From Sinorhizobium chiapasense (lineage in GTDB: Bacteria; Pseudomonadota; Alphaproteobacteria; Rhizobiales; Rhizobiaceae): a stretch of 64,000 nucleotides of DNA. Under the pieces are notes generated by a model. The model was not told the DNA's origin. It did not search any database and worked only from the letters and a program-made list of their open reading frames with translations. Below are positions 61,241-64,000 of the stretch, piece after piece (the stretch's first letter is position 1; each line of letters starts with the position of its first letter). Both the position numbers and the translations under genes were made by a program. The stretch lies in contig NZ_CP133148.1 of the NCBI RefSeq assembly GCF_036488675.1, positions 1,426,001 through 1,490,000 on the forward strand, given 5' to 3'.

Positions 61241-62533
61241 ATGTCCGAGATTTTTGTAATTTTCGTTTTGCTTTTGATCAACGCTTTCTTTGCGCTCTCG
61301 GAAATGGCAATCGTCTCGGCAAGCAAACCGCTGCTTCGCCAAATGGTCAAACAGGGAAATCGACGGGCGGAGGCCGCACTGAAGCTGGCCGAGGATCCCG
61401 GCAAGTTCCTGTCGACGGTGCAGGTCGGCATAACCCTTGTCGGCATCCTGGCGGGTGCCTACGGCGGTGCAACGATCGCTGCCAAGATAGCTCCGTTCTT
61501 CGATGGAGTGGCCTGGATCAAGCCCTTTGGCCACACGGTCTCCGTCGGCCTTGTGGTGACACTCATCACCTTCCTTTCGGTCGTCATCGGCGAACTCATC
61601 CCGAAACAGCTCGCGCTCAGGAACTCCGAGGCGCTTGCGATGTTCGTGGCGAGGCCGATGACGGTGCTCTCCCGCATCGTGGCACCCGTCGTCTATCTTT
61701 TCGAGACGTCGGCCGCGGTTGTCATGCGCCTGTTCGGTATGCGCCCGGACGATCCGGACCACGTGACGGAAGAGGAAGTTCAGGCGATCATGGCGGAGGG
61801 CGTGGAAAGCGGAGCAATCGAAAAGACGGAACATGAAATGCTCCGCCGGATCATTCGGCTTGGTGATCGCAACGTAAAGTCAATCATGACACACCGCACG
61901 GAGATGCGCTTCATCGACGTCAATGACGACCTTGAAGTGATCCGACGCAAGGTTCGCGAGTTCGGCCACTCCCGCTACCCCGTCGTCGATGGTCCCACAG
62001 GCGATGTTCTTGGCGCGATTCTGGCCAAGGAAGTTCTGAACATTCCCGCATCGGCGTCCTTCAACCTACGTGGCCACCTCCGCGAAATCCTGACGCTGCC
62101 GGAGACGGCCTCGTGCCTGAAGGCGCTCGATGCCTTCAAGACATCGAGCATTGACATGGCAATGATCGTCGACGAGTACGGCAGCACGGAGGGCATCATC
62201 ACGACGGCTGACATCCTGGAGGCGATCGTCGGGGTGCTGCCGTCGAACTACGACGATATCGAGCACGCGCACATCCGGATGCGCGAGGACGGCAGCTATT
62301 TTGTCGATGGACGCACGCCGATCGACGAGATTCACCTGGCAATCGGCATCGAAGGCATCGACGCGGACGGCAATTTCGAAACGATCGCGGGTTTTCTCGT
62401 TCAGCAGCTGCGCAAGACGCCGGAGGAAGGCGACATCGCCGAGGCCCATGGCTATCGCTTCGAGGTGGTCGACATGGACGGACGTCGGATCGATAAGATT
62501 CTCGTCTCCCGTTATGTCGACGACGCAGCCTGA
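61241..62533 (+). CDS. CorC/HlyC-family membrane protein (DUF21, CBS pair)
   Basis: A 430-aa protein: a DUF21/CNNM membrane domain (about residues 1-200, with FFALSEMAIVSASKPLLRQM), two CBS domains (VKSIMTHRTEMRFIDVND... and VVDGPTGDVLGAI...), and a C-terminal CorC_HlyC domain. Relatives take part in Mg2+ or Co2+ export and resistance. ATG 61241 has GGAGACC before it; the open frame upstream is ignored. Confidence 0.92.
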   Translation: MSEIFVIFVLLLINAFFALSEMAIVSASKPLLRQMVKQGNRRAEAALKLAEDPGKFLSTVQVGITLVGILAGAYGGATIAAKIAPFFDGVAWIKPFGHTVSVGLVVTLITFLSVVIGELIPKQLALRNSEALAMFVARPMTVLSRIVAPVVYLFETSAAVVMRLFGMRPDDPDHVTEEEVQAIMAEGVESGAIEKTEHEMLRRIIRLGDRNVKSIMTHRTEMRFIDVNDDLEVIRRKVREFGHSRYPVVDGPTGDVLGAILAKEVLNIPASASFNLRGHLREILTLPETASCLKALDAFKTSSIDMAMIVDEYGSTEGIITTADILEAIVGVLPSNYDDIEHAHIRMREDGSYFVDGRTPIDEIHLAIGIEGIDADGNFETIAGFLVQQLRKTPEEGDIAEAHGYRFEVVDMDGRRIDKILVSRYVDDAA

Positions 62534-62549
62534 TGCGCAGCACATAGCC

Positions 62550-62583
62550 AAAAAAGCAAAAGGCCGGGCAATACCCGACCTTT
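62550..62583 (-). terminator. Minus-strand terminator, shared with 33.1 kb
   Basis: Minus strand AAAGGTCGGGT-ATT-GCCCGGCCTTTTGCTTTTTT. Stem and loop-side sequence match the terminator at 33091-33117. It lies 17 nt past the CorC-family stop, so it may also help end that gene's plus-strand transcript. Confidence 0.75.
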
Positions 62584-62585
62584 CC

Positions 62586-62666
62586 TCAAGCTGTCTTGGC
62601 GTCTGCTAGTCCATCCGTAGTCAGCCGCCGGGACAGATGACTGAGTGATTTCTTTCCTATACGCAT
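62586..62666 (-). CDS. Possible 26-aa small protein or sRNA body
   Basis: ATG at 62666, reading MRIGKKSLSHL with SRRLTTDGLADAKTA at the end and a TGA 2 nt before the terminator. The paired sequence at 33.1 kb shares the KK-x-n-LTTDxLA reading. The ribosome site is weak (GGA close to the ATG). Either a short protein or only the body of a small RNA. Confidence 0.35.
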   Translation of the reverse strand: MRIGKKSLSHLSRRLTTDGLADAKTA

Positions 62667-62702
62667 TCCATGTCTGCCGTATGACAAGGCGGCGCAAATC
62701 TA

Positions 62703-62806
62703 CCGCACATTTCCTTAAATCGTAGCGGATTTAAGGATAAAACATGTGGCATTTCAAAGTGTTACAGGTTCCTTTGCGCGTCTGGCACGACCCGCGGCGC
62801 TTTTAC
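62703..62806. repeat. RIME1-type palindromic repeat, decayed
   Basis: CCGCACATTTCCTTAAATCG...AACATGTGGC, linker ATTTCAAAGTG, then GTTACAGG...GCGCGTCTggcaCGACCCGCGGCGCTTTTAC. Same order as at 37448 but both palindromes carry several mismatches. Confidence 0.75.
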
Positions 62807-62839
62807 GGGGAGTGCGACAATGGGGGTTGGTGAGGGTGT

Positions 62840-64000
62840 TCAGCGCAGCCGCAGGACGTTGCATGGATCGCCGCTCGAAGCGGCCGTGGCATGCGGTGCG
62901 CGCACGATGAGCCCGTCGGATTGCGCGAAGATGTTCATCATCGAGGAATCCTGGCGCGCGAACGGATGGGCGACGAGCGAGCCGTCTGGCTCGACTGTCA
63001 GTCGCGCGCGGATATAGTCCTGGCGACGGTCGTTGGCCGGCAACGGGGTCGCAAGGCGCGCCGTCGTCGTGCGCGAACGAGGCGGCAGGTGCGCCAGATG
63101 CCGCGTCAGCGGCTCCAGAAAGAGCAATGCGCACACAAGGCTCGAGACAGGATTGCCCGGTAACCCGAGGACGGTCATGCCGGAGAGCTCGCCCACCATC
63201 AGCGGCTTGCCCGGGCGCATGGCGATGCGCCAGAAATCCAGCACCATGCCGCGCGACAGAAGAGTCGATTGAACAAGGTCATGATCGCCGACGGAGGCTC
63301 CGCCGAGCGTCACCAGCACGTCCGCTCCGGCTGCCTGAGCCTTTTCGACAGCGGCCGAAATTGCCGCCTCGTCGTCCGGCACGATGCCAAGATCAAGGAC
63401 TTCGCCGCCGCTCTCGCGTGCAATGGCGGCCACGCCATAGGTATTCGATGCGATGATCTGGTCCGCACCGGGGACGCTTCCGGGTGGCAATAGCTCGTCC
63501 CCGGTGGCGATGATAGCAATCCTCGGTTTTTTGAACACCGGCAGGCGTTCGTGACTCATCGCCGCGGCGAGCGTCAGTCGCCCGGCGTCGAGCACGCTAC
63601 CGGCGACCAGCGCAATGTCGCCCTCGACGAAATCCTGTCCCGCAAGGCGGATATGACGACCCTTTGCCGGGGCGAACAACGTGCGGATTTTCCCGCCCGA
63701 AAGCTTTTCAGTGTCCTCCTGGATGATGACGGTGTCTGCACCGGCGGGCAGGGGGGCGCCGGTGAAGATGCGAACGGCTTCACCGGCACGAACTCCTCCC
63801 CGAAATCCATGCCCCGCAGCCGACTGGCCGATCACGACAAGCTGCGCGCCAATGTTGACAATGTCCTCGTGGCGAACCGCATAGCCGTCCATCGCGGAAT
63901 TGTCGAATGCGGGATGCGTGACGCGCGCCGCGATATCCTCGGCCAGCACGCGGCCGAAGCATTCGTGCAGAGCGAGCCTTTCTGTCCACCGGTGCGGGCG
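62840..64000 (-). CDS. moeA: Molybdopterin molybdenumtransferase MoeA (5' end beyond the window)
   Basis: The frame runs past 64000; 386 codons are visible. MoeA inserts molybdate into adenylylated molybdopterin. The opening visible part, LALHECFGRVLAEDIAARVT, and NSAMDGYAV are standard; then AVRIFTGAPLPAGADTV, IATGDELLPPG, LGGASVGDHDLV and GLPGNPVSSLVC, all MoeA hallmarks. The first ATG in the window at 63949 is not the real start, since conserved sequence precedes it. A RIME lies beyond its 3' end. Confidence 0.95.
   Translation of the reverse strand, partial: RPHRWTERLALHECFGRVLAEDIAARVTHPAFDNSAMDGYAVRHEDIVNIGAQLVVIGQSAAGHGFRGGVRAGEAVRIFTGAPLPAGADTVIIQEDTEKLSGGKIRTLFAPAKGRHIRLAGQDFVEGDIALVAGSVLDAGRLTLAAAMSHERLPVFKKPRIAIIATGDELLPPGSVPGADQIIASNTYGVAAIARESGGEVLDLGIVPDDEAAISAAVEKAQAAGADVLVTLGGASVGDHDLVQSTLLSRGMVLDFWRIAMRPGKPLMVGELSGMTVLGLPGNPVSSLVCALLFLEPLTRHLAHLPPRSRTTTARLATPLPANDRRQDYIRARLTVEPDGSLVAHPFARQDSSMMNIFAQSDGLIVRAPHATAASSGDPCNVLRLR

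Overview
The window reads as a rhizobial chromosome, most likely Sinorhizobium/Ensifer. The GC-rich coding sequence, phosphatidylcholine synthase (pcs), class I PHA synthase, paired DUF1127 genes, RIME-type intergenic palindromes, tandem anti-Shine-Dalgarno sRNAs and the order yajC-secDF / tig / phaC-sfsA-map-radC / hom-recJ all fit that group. The genus call rests on gene content and remembered family traits; no search was run.

Layout. 1-7.6 kb: end of an NlpD-like M23 protein, a DUF815 ATPase, then yajC-secDF followed by two homologues of mitochondrial complex I assembly factors (NDUFAF3-like Mth938 domain, NDUFAF6-like squalene-synthase fold), a membrane-anchored hypothetical, and trmFO on the other strand. 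7.6-9.1 kb: two 47-aa DUF1127 genes and two tandem sRNA genes whose three hairpin loops each carry CUCCUCCC. 9.3-20 kb: a DUF2157/GDYXXLXY membrane pair, tRNA-Leu, tig, soluble transhydrogenase, corA, and the operon phaC-sfsA-map-radC. 20-25.6 kb: a lipoprotein, an AlaC/DapL-type aminotransferase, hom, recJ. 25.8-31.2 kb: four tRNA-Glu genes, an M15-like lipoprotein, glyoxalase I, a double cold-shock protein coupled to DUF192, tRNA-Pro, an NDUFS4-like complex I subunit, tRNA-Arg. 31.2-40.1 kb: an accessory-looking stretch of small secreted or membrane proteins (DUF1236, BA14K, a Pro/Thr repeat protein, an Omp31-type porin), a sterol desaturase and a GlxA-type regulator, with several RIME elements.

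40.12-50.01 kb is a 9.9-kb integrated island in the 3' end of tRNA-Lys(UUU), bounded by 46-bp direct repeats. It carries a tyrosine integrase, an AlpA-like excisionase, a primase-polymerase protein, and cargo: a secreted sulfatase, a broken small secreted gene, a transposase scrap, a predicted octaheme cytochrome c with HEAT/TPR-like C-terminus, and two small Cys-rich (zinc-ribbon-like) proteins.

50-64 kb returns to core: ccdA, an AEC transporter, a UbiH-type monooxygenase, pcs, a quinone reductase, a complete BMP-type nucleoside ABC transporter with a nearby GntR/FCD regulator, a CorC/HlyC protein, and moeA running off the end.

Most interesting: the octaheme-cytochrome/sulfatase cargo on a mobile island, the tandem anti-SD sRNAs, the Sec/complex-I-assembly gene neighbourhood, the tRNA-Glu expansion, and a pair of similar short transcription-unit-like sequences (33.1 kb and 62.6 kb) that share a terminator and an LTTDxLA reading frame.
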